Source: CAJXVY01 sp031580995
Lineage (GTDB): Bacteria > Actinomycetota > Actinomycetes > Actinomycetales > Microbacteriaceae
DNA: 64,000 nucleotides
Reading direction: 5' to 3'
NCBI GenBank assembly: GCA_031580995.1
Contig: JAVLCC010000004.1
Location: 1 to 64,000, forward strand
How positions within the stretch are numbered: position 1 is the stretch's first letter; each line of letters starts with the position of its first letter. Under the pieces are notes generated by a model that saw only the letters and a program-made list of their open reading frames with translations, ran no database searches and had not been told where the DNA came from. Shown here piece after piece: positions 27,279-34,738 of this stretch. The position numbers were made by a program, and so were the translations under genes.

Positions 27279-27900
27279 GCTCACCTATCTTTCCCATCAA
27301 TCCCATCACACTTTGACTGACTTCTGCTAATTGAACTTCTCTTCCTAAGACCTTTGACATCGTGGTTACCCCTGCATCCTCTATTCCACAGGGAATGAAT
27401 GATTCATAAGGCTTTAGAGAATTATTTACGTTCAAGGCGAATCCGTGCATTGTTATCTTTTCGCTCACGCGTATTCCAATGGCGGCTATTTTTTCTTCTC
27501 CTGCTGGGCCGTCAACCCAAACTCCACTTCGCCCATCAACCGTTTTAGATTCAATTCCATAAACATCCAACACTCTAATGAGAGTCTGTTCTAACCAGCG
27601 AACATAGCCAACCACGTCAATTGGTTGAGGTAATCGCATTATTGGATAGCCAATCAGTTGCCCTGGACCGTGCCAGGTTATTTTGCCCCCACGATTGGTT
27701 TGAATAACCTCTGTTCCGTCTTTTGGTAATTCGTGCTCTTCACTTCGTTTGCCGGCGGTATAAACGGGGGAGTGTTCTAACAGCAAAACGCTGTCGCTTT
27801 GTTTGCCAGATGCAACCTCTGCATGCAGCTCGTTTTGAAGCTTTATGCCCTCTAGGTATCCAATCGGACCCTTATCCAAAAGATCGATAAATTCAGGCAC
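27262..27900 (-). CDS. lipB: Lipoyl(octanoyl) transferase
   Basis: Moves octanoyl from ACP to the lipoyl lysine of E2 and GcvH, the step before LipA. The HSPVYTAGKRS motif, GGKITWHGPGQLIGYP, DGRSGVW, KIAAIGIRVS (catalytic Lys) and FIPCGI (catalytic Cys) are in the right order. Start is ambiguous: GTG 27900 (212 aa, with GAAAG 9 bases upstream) or TTG 27909, which sits directly on that site; GTG is preferred. The 3' end overlaps lipA by 17-23 bases, so the two are coupled. Octanoyl-ACP comes from the fab cluster at 3-6 kb. Confidence 0.94.
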   Translation of the reverse strand: MPEFIDLLDKGPIGYLEGIKLQNELHAEVASGKQSDSVLLLEHSPVYTAGKRSEEHELPKDGTEVIQTNRGGKITWHGPGQLIGYPIMRLPQPIDVVGYVRWLEQTLIRVLDVYGIESKTVDGRSGVWVDGPAGEEKIAAIGIRVSEKITMHGFALNVNNSLKPYESFIPCGIEDAGVTTMSKVLGREVQLAEVSQSVMGLMGKIGEHEPAR

Positions 27901-27968
27901 AGTAAACAACTTTCAGTGAGTTTCTAACAGCTGAACGTTTATTTTGAATAGTTATCAATCTGTCCTTC

Positions 27969-27974
27969 TATTCT
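27969..27974 (+). promoter_or_regulatory. -10 element of a small orphan gene (leaderless)
   Basis: TATTCT followed by exactly 6 bases and ATG 27981. A TTGAAT at 27944-27949 is a plausible -35 with a long 19-base spacer. Confidence 0.5.
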
Positions 27975-27980
27975 GTGATT

Positions 27981-28190
27981 ATGAGATTACATTTCTATAG
28001 ATTTGGGTTTTGCATACAGCTTGGTCAAAGGTTTTACCCTGTTTACCCAGCTTGGACAAGCTATGCACAATTGTCTAACCTCAATCCAAAGATGAACACC
28101 AAGGGAAGGATTTATTTTGAAAAACTTCCAAAAGTGGTTCAATTTCCGAAACAGCAATTCAATCCCGCCGAAGGCTGGTTAGATTCCTAA
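27981..28190 (+). CDS. Small orphan protein, unknown function
   Basis: A 69-codon reading frame fills the only sizeable gap between lipB and the E2 gene and runs opposite to both. The product is basic and rich in aromatics: it starts RLHFYRFGFCIQLGQRFYPV, has PAWTSYAQLSNLNP in the middle, and ends QFPKQQFNPAEGWLDS. I do not recognise it; it has no signal peptide or membrane span. Support for it being real is the TATTCT -10 exactly 6 bases before its ATG, the same leaderless arrangement as many genes here, and the lack of any other explanation for the gap. A GTG two codons earlier overlaps the spacer and is less likely. Its end overlaps the E2 gene by 12 bases. Confidence 0.5.
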   Translation: MRLHFYRFGFCIQLGQRFYPVYPAWTSYAQLSNLNPKMNTKGRIYFEKLPKVVQFPKQQFNPAEGWLDS

Positions 28191-29618
28191 CTGGCCTTCA
28201 AACGCCCCTGCTTCAAGCCTCTGCTTCACAGCGGTTAGATAGCGGGCTGCATCAGCACCGTCGATGTTTCTGTGGTCATAGCTCAGCGCCAAATAAACCA
28301 TGCTTCGAATAGCAATCACATCTGAGCCATCGGCTGATTGCATAACCACGGGGCGCTTAGTGACAATTCCTGTTCCCAAAATGGCACTTTGAGGCATAAA
28401 CACAACAGGGGTGTCGAATAAAGCACCACGAGAACCAGTGTTGGTTAGCGTAAAAGTGCCCCCCGAGAGTTCATCAGGCGTCAGTTGGTTATTGCGTGTT
28501 CGCTCTGCAAGATTGGAAATCTGCTTCGCGGTTTCAGCAATTGTCAACTCTGAGGCATTTCGAATTACGGGGGTCAACAGTCCTCTGTCTGTGTCAACAG
28601 CAAAAGAGATATTTTCGGTTGGATGATAAACAATTGATTCACCATCGATTGTTGAATTGATCTTTGGGTGCGCTTTCAAAGCCTCAGCCGCTGCCAAATT
28701 GAAAAACGGCATAAAGGAAAGCTTCACACCCGTCTTAGCAATGAAATCAGACTGTACAGCTTTTCGTAATTCAGCAATTTTTGTTACATCAACTTCAACC
28801 ACACTTGTCAGCTGAGCTGAGCTTTGCATGGACTCCACAGCCTTTGATGCGAGCACCTTTCGAAGCCTGGACATTTGCTCTGTTGTTCCACGAAGCGGAC
28901 TTATCTCAATCTCAGCGGGTGCGGCAGTTTGAGAGACAGAAGATGCTGCAGAGGGGGTCTGACCGATTAACGCCTCCACGTCTTCTTTGCGAATACGACC
29001 GCCAATACCGGTGCCCTTTACATTATTCAGATCAACACCATTGTCTTTTGCAAGTTTCCTCACAATGGGTGTCACATAAGCAGAGTCACTCTCGGTTGCT
29101 TCGGTTGGCGTCGAGTCAGTTGCCACAGGCGCTACTGGAGCGGCTGGTGGAGCAGGCGGTGCTACCGGAGCAGCTACTGGCGTTTCTGCGACCGGAGGCT
29201 GCGGCGGTGTTGCTACAGGGGGAGCCGGTGGGGGAGTTGGATCAGCTGGTGCTGGTGTCTCGGCTACCGGTGTCTCGGTTACTGGTTCTGCAACTGGAGT
29301 CGGTGATTCCGCAACGGGTGCGGCAGGTTCTGGTTGTTCTGCCTCCGCAGGAGCCGATGGTTCTGGAGTGGCCTCTGTAGCTGCTCCTTCTCCGATTACT
29401 GCTAAAACTGCACCAACCTCGACGGTCTCATCTTCCTGGGCTTTGATTTCTTGCAAAACTCCAGCTACGGGTGAGGGAATTTCTGTGTCAACTTTGTCGG
29501 TACTTACTTCAACCAGTGGCTCGTCTACCGCGACGGTGTCTCCTACGTTTTTTAGCCATCGGGTGATTGTTCCCTCGGTGACTGATTCACCCAATGCGGG
29601 CAGTTGTACTTCGCTCAT
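28179..29618 (-). CDS. sucB: Dihydrolipoamide acyltransferase (E2 of 2-oxoacid dehydrogenase)
   Basis: E2 core enzyme carrying acyl groups on lipoate. Domains in order: one lipoyl domain (residues 1-78, modified Lys in VSTDKVDTEIP), a ~90-residue Pro/Ala/Val-rich flexible linker, an E1/E3-binding domain (TPIVRKLAKDNGVDLNNVKG, ~185-222) and the catalytic domain ending SYDHRNIDGADAAR with the active His. Databases usually call the actinobacterial protein SucB, but in mycobacteria and corynebacteria the same E2 serves pyruvate dehydrogenase (DlaT/AceF), which is likely here with AceE present. It has a single lipoyl domain where some actinobacterial E2s have two or more. TAGGAGA precedes the ATG. 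Confidence 0.95.
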   Translation of the reverse strand: MSEVQLPALGESVTEGTITRWLKNVGDTVAVDEPLVEVSTDKVDTEIPSPVAGVLQEIKAQEDETVEVGAVLAVIGEGAATEATPEPSAPAEAEQPEPAAPVAESPTPVAEPVTETPVAETPAPADPTPPPAPPVATPPQPPVAETPVAAPVAPPAPPAAPVAPVATDSTPTEATESDSAYVTPIVRKLAKDNGVDLNNVKGTGIGGRIRKEDVEALIGQTPSAASSVSQTAAPAEIEISPLRGTTEQMSRLRKVLASKAVESMQSSAQLTSVVEVDVTKIAELRKAVQSDFIAKTGVKLSFMPFFNLAAAEALKAHPKINSTIDGESIVYHPTENISFAVDTDRGLLTPVIRNASELTIAETAKQISNLAERTRNNQLTPDELSGGTFTLTNTGSRGALFDTPVVFMPQSAILGTGIVTKRPVVMQSADGSDVIAIRSMVYLALSYDHRNIDGADAARYLTAVKQRLEAGAFEGQLGI

Positions 29619-29627
29619 TTTTTTCTC

Positions 29628-31004
29628 CTAAGCGTGGGCGTGAAGTGGTTTACCGGCTAGTGCGAGGTGAGCCTCACCTAGGGATTCGTTCATTGTTGGG
29701 TGAGCGTGCACCAGTGGCGCAACATCCTCTGGGTGAGCCTCCCAATTGACAATCAACTGCGCCTCCCCAATTTGTTCTCCCGCTCTTGAACCAATCATGT
29801 GGAAACCAACAACTGGTCCATTTACCTGACGGATCAATTTGATAACACCAGCGGTCTCAAGAATCTGGCTTTTTCCATTCCCAGCCAAGTTGTATTCATA
29901 GGTTGAGATTGAATCTGCCCCAAATTTTTCTTTGGCTTGTTCCTCAGTAAGACCAACCGAACCAATCTCTGGCTCGCAATAGGTAACTCGAGGAATACCC
30001 ATCTCGTCAATTACCTGTGGTTTTAGACCAGCGATTTCCTCAGCAACGAAGATTCCCTGCTGGAATCCACGGTGGGCTAATTGCAGACCAGGAACGATAT
30101 CGCCAACCGCGTAGACGCCTTCGAGGTTGGTCATCAGTCGATCGTTTGTCAAAACCCAACCACGGTCCATGTTCACGCCCTGCTCTTCAAAGCCAAAGCC
30201 TGTTGCGTTTGGAGCCCTTCCCACAGCCACCAGCATGATGTCCGCTTGGATGTTCTCGCCGCTTTCGAGTGAAATGTCCACTCCTGCATCAGACTGAGTC
30301 ACTCCAGCAAACCTGGCGCCCAGTTTCAATTCAATGCCACGCTTTTTATAGGCTTTTTCCAGTTGCTTGCTCATTGCTGGGTCCTCATTGGGAACCAATC
30401 GGTCCAATCCCTCAACAATTACAACTTCACTTCCAAAACTTCTCCAGACGCTGGCAAACTCAACTCCAATAACGCCACCACCCAAAACGACTACCTTGTT
30501 TGGAATCCAGTCCATTTGTAGCGCCTGATCACTTGTGATTACGCGACCACCAATTTCTAATCCGGGAAGGCTTTTAGATCCACTTCCTGTGGCAAGCACT
30601 ATGTTTTTTCCTGTATAGACATCAGAGCCAACGGTGACTGATTTAGGACCAGTCAGGTGACCCTCACCCTCTACCATGGTGACCTTTTTGGCTTTGATCA
30701 GACCGCTTAGGCCTTTGTATAAGCGATCAACGATTGAGTCGCGGTACTTATTTACAGCGGTCATATCTATGCCTTGGAATTCTGCGTGAACTCCGAAGTT
30801 TTCACTCTCTCGAGTTACATCAGCAACTTCAGCCGCGTGCAACAGCGCTTTAGTGGGGATGCAACCTCGGTGGAGACATGTGCCTCCGAGCTTGTCTTTT
30901 TCAACTAGGGCTACATTCATGCCCAATTGAGCGGCTCTAAGGGCTGCGGAGTATCCACCAGACCCTCCGCCAAGGATTACAAGGTCAAAATTGTGTTCTG
31001 CCAA
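29628..31004 (-). CDS. lpdA: Dihydrolipoyl dehydrogenase (E3)
   Basis: Reoxidises dihydrolipoyl groups of E2 with FAD and NAD+. The FAD-binding LVILGGGSGGYSAALRAAQLG, redox disulfide GGTCLHRGCIPTKALL, NAD-binding VVLGGGVIGVEFASVW and the C-terminal VHAHPTMNESLGEA with the catalytic His-Glu are all present in 458 aa. The start is a TTG at 31004, with GGAGA five bases ahead. It lies 9 bases before the E2 gene on the same strand, forming an lpdA-sucB unit. Shared by pyruvate and, probably, 2-oxoglutarate dehydrogenases. Confidence 0.97.
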   Translation of the reverse strand: MAEHNFDLVILGGGSGGYSAALRAAQLGMNVALVEKDKLGGTCLHRGCIPTKALLHAAEVADVTRESENFGVHAEFQGIDMTAVNKYRDSIVDRLYKGLSGLIKAKKVTMVEGEGHLTGPKSVTVGSDVYTGKNIVLATGSGSKSLPGLEIGGRVITSDQALQMDWIPNKVVVLGGGVIGVEFASVWRSFGSEVVIVEGLDRLVPNEDPAMSKQLEKAYKKRGIELKLGARFAGVTQSDAGVDISLESGENIQADIMLVAVGRAPNATGFGFEEQGVNMDRGWVLTNDRLMTNLEGVYAVGDIVPGLQLAHRGFQQGIFVAEEIAGLKPQVIDEMGIPRVTYCEPEIGSVGLTEEQAKEKFGADSISTYEYNLAGNGKSQILETAGVIKLIRQVNGPVVGFHMIGSRAGEQIGEAQLIVNWEAHPEDVAPLVHAHPTMNESLGEAHLALAGKPLHAHA

Positions 31005-31041
31005 CGGTTCTCCAGTTTGATTTGTTTAAATTTCCTCCAGC

Positions 31042-32415
31042 TTACTCCTGAATGCCAATATCCATAATCAGCTGAACCAAACTCCTAGTCATCACCCCGG
31101 TGGCTCCTTTGGGCGTGTAGTCATACGCTGCTGAAGAGTTATTAGCCGCACCGGCAATGTCTAGGTGCACCCAAGGAATTTTTCTTGCGTCTTTTTCTCC
31201 GACGAAGTGCGCTAGAAATTGTCCGGCTATGAGCATGCCACCAGCTCGGTTGCCAATTTTTACATTCATCAAATCCGCAATGTCACTTTCTAGCATCTCC
31301 GCCAATTCATCAGGCAGAGGCATGTGCCAAACCTGCTCACCGGCGACTTTTGAAGCATCTAGAACCTGCTTCACGGCAACATCATCACCCATCGCACCGA
31401 CGTATCGGTTTCCAAGGGCAATCACAGCGGCTCCGGTGAGAGTGGCAACATCAATAATCAGATCTGGGTTTTCCTCGCTAGCAAGTGACAGGCCATCTGC
31501 CATGACCAACCTGCCCTCAGCGTCTGTATTCAATACTTCAACTGTTTTTCCATTGCGCATCGTTATTACATCGCCAGGCCTGGTGGCATTTCCACTGGGC
31601 ATATTTTCTGCAAGGCATAGATATGCAGTGACGTCGGTAGAAGTTTCTTTCTCAGCTAATACCTGCATAACACCCATCACGGTTGCCGCTCCAGCCATGT
31701 CATATTTCATTCCGACCATGCCCTCGGAGGGTTTTATGCTCAGACCTCCTGTGTCAAAGGTGATTCCTTTGCCAACCAGAGCGACTTTTTTACCTTTGCC
31801 TGGTTTATGAAGCTTCACAAGTCTTGGTGGTCTGGCACTTCCTTGACCCACCGCTAAAATTCCACCGCATCGCTCTTCGATGAGTTTTTGTTCATCCCAA
31901 ACCTCAACTTCCAACCCTTCAATTTGTGATGCTAGGGAAGCAACACTTTCAGGAAAAAGGTGGTTTCCAGGGGTGTTGATGATTTTTCTGGTTTGATTCA
32001 CAGCTGTCGCCATCAGGTTGGCATTTTCCATTGCCTCTGCTTGGTTTGCCGGAACAAGAACTTCTGTTTCAGAGATTTCTTTGGAACCGTAGAGTCGTTG
32101 ATCAAATCCTCCCAGTAACAATCCTTCTAAAAATTCCTGAGGGTATTGAAGATCAAGATCTAAAGAGAGTGATTGAAGGTGTGCCACTGCTCTGGAGAGT
32201 TTCCCACCAAGTTTTCGCGAATTGACAGAGTTCAGCTCTGTGTCGCCCACACCGAGAAAAATATCTTCGCTGAGAAACAGCACCTCACCGAATTTGTTTT
32301 TAAAGTTTGAAACGGTGGCTAGCTGAGTCACTTGTTGGTCAGGCTTTTCTGGATAAAACGAAACTACTGGAATGTTTGAGTGGTCGGATTTGGTTGAGAG
32401 CGTGAGAGATATCAT
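31042..32415 (-). CDS. pepA: Leucyl aminopeptidase (M17 family)
   Basis: Two-metal aminopeptidase in peptide turnover. The metal and catalytic motifs VGKGITFDTGGLSIKPSEGM (Lys, Asp) and NTDAEGRLVMADGL (Asp, Glu, Arg) are intact, as is KYDMAGAATVMG. The N-terminal macro-like domain covers residues ~1-150. At 457 aa it is slightly short for the family. The ATG has no ribosome site but follows a TAAAAT -10 by exactly 6 bases, suggesting a leaderless mRNA. A 37-base gap separates its end from lpdA on the same strand. PAC2, divergent from it, starts 31 bases away. Confidence 0.95.
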   Translation of the reverse strand: MISLTLSTKSDHSNIPVVSFYPEKPDQQVTQLATVSNFKNKFGEVLFLSEDIFLGVGDTELNSVNSRKLGGKLSRAVAHLQSLSLDLDLQYPQEFLEGLLLGGFDQRLYGSKEISETEVLVPANQAEAMENANLMATAVNQTRKIINTPGNHLFPESVASLASQIEGLEVEVWDEQKLIEERCGGILAVGQGSARPPRLVKLHKPGKGKKVALVGKGITFDTGGLSIKPSEGMVGMKYDMAGAATVMGVMQVLAEKETSTDVTAYLCLAENMPSGNATRPGDVITMRNGKTVEVLNTDAEGRLVMADGLSLASEENPDLIIDVATLTGAAVIALGNRYVGAMGDDVAVKQVLDASKVAGEQVWHMPLPDELAEMLESDIADLMNVKIGNRAGGMLIAGQFLAHFVGEKDARKIPWVHLDIAGAANNSSAAYDYTPKGATGVMTRSLVQLIMDIGIQE

Positions 32416-32421
32416 CCAAGT

Positions 32422-32427
32422 ATTTTA
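32422..32427 (-). promoter_or_regulatory. -10 element of pepA (leaderless)
   Basis: TAAAAT on the minus strand, 6 bases upstream of ATG 32415. Only 7 bases separate it from the PAC2 -10 on the other strand. Confidence 0.6.
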
Positions 32428-32434
32428 CGCCGAG

Positions 32435-32440
32435 TAGGAT
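32435..32440 (+). promoter_or_regulatory. -10 element of the PAC2 gene (leaderless)
   Basis: TAGGAT on the plus strand, 6 bases upstream of GTG 32447. Confidence 0.58.
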
Positions 32441-32446
32441 TTAGCT

Positions 32447-33364
32447 GTGTCAGAGTCTGAGATTTATAACTGGATTGCAGATCCAGAGGTTATAGACCAG
32501 GGGTTGCCAATGATTGCAACTCTCACTGGGTTTAACGATTCTGGCAGTTGCATTACTCAGTTTTCTGACCATCTTTTTGCAAACCTTGACAATGAACTGT
32601 TGCTGACATTCAGCAATGATCACTTGCTGGATTACCGTTCCAGGCGTCCAAGGATGTTTTTCGAAAAAGACCACATCACAAGCTACGAGCCACCAACACT
32701 TGCCATTTATCTATTTAGCGATGAGGCTGGCAAGAAATTTCTACTCCTAGATGGATATGAACCTGATTTCAGTTGGAATGCATTCAGTGAGGCTGTTGTA
32801 GACATCACCAGAACTTTGCACGCGAGCAGTCTGACCTGGATGCACGCGATTCCATTCCCCATTCCACACACAAGGGATATTGGCGTGACAGTTAGTGGTA
32901 ATCGTCACGATTTGATTGATGAGTACAGCGAATGGAAACCACAGACCGAGGTTCCAGGCAACGTGTTGCACTTACTGGAATACAAAATGGCAGGTTATGG
33001 AGTTGCTGTTGCCGGATTTGTGATGCTAGTGCCTCATTATCTGGGAGACAGTGAGATGCCGCAGGCTGCACTGAAAGCCATTGAACTTGTCAGTCGGGCC
33101 ACGGGTTTGGTTCTTCCAAGTGATTCTTTACGAGAGAGCGGTAAGAAGTTCCTTGCCAAGCTTGAAAAGCAGGTGCAGGAAAACGATGAACTGCAGAAAA
33201 TGATTGGAAACCTAGAGGCTGGATATAAAAACAGCGATCTTGGACCAATGAAAGCCCCAATTGCCAAAAAATCCCCAGAGATGCCATCTGCAGATCAAAT
33301 AGCAGAGGAACTTGAGGGGTATTTGATGCAGATGCGCAGGGGCGAAGACGAAGAAGATGAATAG
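32447..33364 (+). CDS. PAC2 family protein
   Basis: A 305-residue member of the PAC2 family (proteasome assembly chaperone 2-like ATP-grasp-free fold) found throughout actinobacteria; Rv2125 is a structural relative. N-terminal signals include PMIATLTGFNDSGSC, FEKDHITSYEPP and LLDGYEPDFSW; a central SLTWMHAIPFPIPHTR matches the conserved His-Pro region. The C-terminal ~70 residues are a charged coiled-coil-like tail ending in a run of Glu/Asp. The molecular function in bacteria is unknown. The GTG start is set by the leaderless -10. The end overlaps the MFS gene by 8 bases. Confidence 0.87.
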   Translation: MSESEIYNWIADPEVIDQGLPMIATLTGFNDSGSCITQFSDHLFANLDNELLLTFSNDHLLDYRSRRPRMFFEKDHITSYEPPTLAIYLFSDEAGKKFLLLDGYEPDFSWNAFSEAVVDITRTLHASSLTWMHAIPFPIPHTRDIGVTVSGNRHDLIDEYSEWKPQTEVPGNVLHLLEYKMAGYGVAVAGFVMLVPHYLGDSEMPQAALKAIELVSRATGLVLPSDSLRESGKKFLAKLEKQVQENDELQKMIGNLEAGYKNSDLGPMKAPIAKKSPEMPSADQIAEELEGYLMQMRRGEDEEDE

Positions 33365-34604
33365 CAGGCTTGCCTGGAGGGTTCTGATATTCGCAGCGAT
33401 TGCCTATTTGGTGAGCGTGACCCAAAGAACATCATTGGGTGTTGCAGGTATAGAAGCCAGTGAAAGATTTGACACAACAGCGGTTCAACTTAGTTATTTG
33501 GCTGTTTTCCAGCTTGTTGTGTATGCCAGCATGCAGGTGCCAGTTGGACTACTACTCGACCGATACGGTTCTCGAAGGCTGATTGCCCTCGGGGCCCTAT
33601 TGATGGCCATTGGGCAATTGCTGGTCGCTGTGGCACCGGTTCTCTCTCTGGCAATTATTGGTCGTGGCGTTTTGGGCCTGGGAGATGCATTTACCTTCAT
33701 TAGCGTTCTCAGGCTTGTGCACACTTGGTTTGATGCCAAGAAAAGTGCCATTTTGCAGCAATATGTGGGAAACATAGGACAGCTGGGGCAGATAGCCAGC
33801 GCCATTCCTTTTGCATATTTTTTGGGAATTAGTGGGTGGACCAATGCCTTTTTGGCGCTTGCATCGCTGAGTGCGCTAATTGCCGCTCTGTCCTGGCTAC
33901 TGATTCAAGATCGGGCTCAAAACTCGGAAAACAAAAATCTCAGTTGGAAACAAGCAATCATCGAACTTCGGGGAACCATTGCGCAATCGGGGACCAGGAT
34001 GAGTTTCTGGGTGCACTTCACCGCTCAGCCAACGCCTGTGACTTTTGGTTTGCTCTGGGGCGTTCCCTTTATGGTGCAGGCTCAAGGGTTTGAACCTTGG
34101 ATAGCGAGTGCCGGACTTACCTTCATGGTGCTGTGGGGGATCATCGCCGGGGGAATAATTGGCCCCTTGAGTGCGAGGCATCCAAAGTATCGAAGGCGAA
34201 TCGTTATCACCCAGATGTTGGTGATTTTTGTTACTTGGGGTGCTGTTCTTATATATCCAGCGCCAATACCTCTTTGGCTACTCATTGTTTTATTGATTGC
34301 CATTACTCCAGGGGGACCTGTTTCTTTCCTAGCCTTTGAATACTCAGCGCAATTAATACCTGAACAAAAACGCGGTGCTGCGAATGGCTTTATTAACACC
34401 GGAGGCTTTTTTGCTGGTTTGCTGATCATTTTCATTGTTGGACTTGGGCTAGATTTTGCCTTGGCCACCGGTATTAGCGAGTCCAGGTTTTCAATTGAAG
34501 GATTCCGAGTGGCCATGATTGGCCAAGGGCTTATTTTGCTAGGTGGATTGGTGATGTTTTTGAGGGAAAATGCCAAAACCCAATTGGCGCTGAAAGAGGA
34601 ATAG
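33357..34604 (+). CDS. MFS transporter
   Basis: A 12-segment major facilitator of 415 aa. The loop 2-3 signature is LLLDRYGSRRLIALGALLMA, and GRGVLGLGDAFTFISVLRLV is the helix 5 motif-C-like region. Helices 1-6 and 7-12 are joined by a basic loop (IQDRAQNSENKNLSWKQA). Substrate is not evident. Its ATG overlaps the PAC2 stop, so both share the leaderless promoter at 32435. Similar transporters accompany PAC2 in related genomes, but a functional tie is inferred only from the overlap. Confidence 0.87.
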   Translation: MNSRLAWRVLIFAAIAYLVSVTQRTSLGVAGIEASERFDTTAVQLSYLAVFQLVVYASMQVPVGLLLDRYGSRRLIALGALLMAIGQLLVAVAPVLSLAIIGRGVLGLGDAFTFISVLRLVHTWFDAKKSAILQQYVGNIGQLGQIASAIPFAYFLGISGWTNAFLALASLSALIAALSWLLIQDRAQNSENKNLSWKQAIIELRGTIAQSGTRMSFWVHFTAQPTPVTFGLLWGVPFMVQAQGFEPWIASAGLTFMVLWGIIAGGIIGPLSARHPKYRRRIVITQMLVIFVTWGAVLIYPAPIPLWLLIVLLIAITPGGPVSFLAFEYSAQLIPEQKRGAANGFINTGGFFAGLLIIFIVGLGLDFALATGISESRFSIEGFRVAMIGQGLILLGGLVMFLRENAKTQLALKEE

Positions 34605-34658
34605 AACGAAAGACTGAAATGTTTTAGTCATCCTAGTGAAAAATAGTGGGAAGTCTGT

Positions 34659-34664
34659 CATAAT
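34659..34664 (+). promoter_or_regulatory. Possible -10 element of rpoD
   Basis: CATAAT within GTCATAATAATGG is the most TATAAT-like sequence in the 124-base gap before rpoD. A start ~7 bases downstream would place the hairpin at 34674 at the very 5' end of the mRNA. No good -35 is seen. Confidence 0.3.
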
Positions 34665-34673
34665 AATGGCTTA

Positions 34674-34698
34674 CCCATGCAAGAGGACTTGACATGGG
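34674..34698 (+). promoter_or_regulatory. Hairpin in the rpoD leader
   Basis: CCCATGCAAG (34674-34683) pairs with CTTG-A-CATGGG (34688-34698) around an AGGA loop with one bulged A, ten base pairs in all. No U-run follows, so it is not an intrinsic terminator. It would hide the ATG of the short upstream frame at 34694. Confidence 0.5.
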
Positions 34699-34738
34699 AT
34701 TATCTTCTGCCCTGGGAAGGAAAGAACCATCGCTGTAA
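34694..34738 (+). other. Possible 14-codon upstream reading frame overlapping the rpoD start
   Basis: ATG 34694 to TAA 34736 encodes MGLSSALGRKEPSL, in a different frame from rpoD. AGAGGA lies 7 bases before the ATG. Its stop codon ends 7 bases past the proposed rpoD ATC codon (34729), the geometry of translational coupling. Expression is not shown. Confidence 0.35.

Noticed and set aside
28781..29380. A long open frame antisense to the E2 gene (199 codons)
   Set aside because: It mirrors the Pro/Ala-rich linker of E2, has no ribosome site or -10 at a useful distance, and gives a low-complexity Leu/Gln/Arg product.
34082..34576. A 164-codon open frame on the minus strand within the MFS gene
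   Set aside because: It is the complement of membrane-helix codons, has no start signal, and yields a Pro/Lys/Ile-rich sequence with no family features.
34689..34694. TTGACA as the -35 of an rpoD promoter
   Set aside because: No -10 hexamer lies 16-18 bases downstream, and the sequence is explained as the arm of the leader hairpin.
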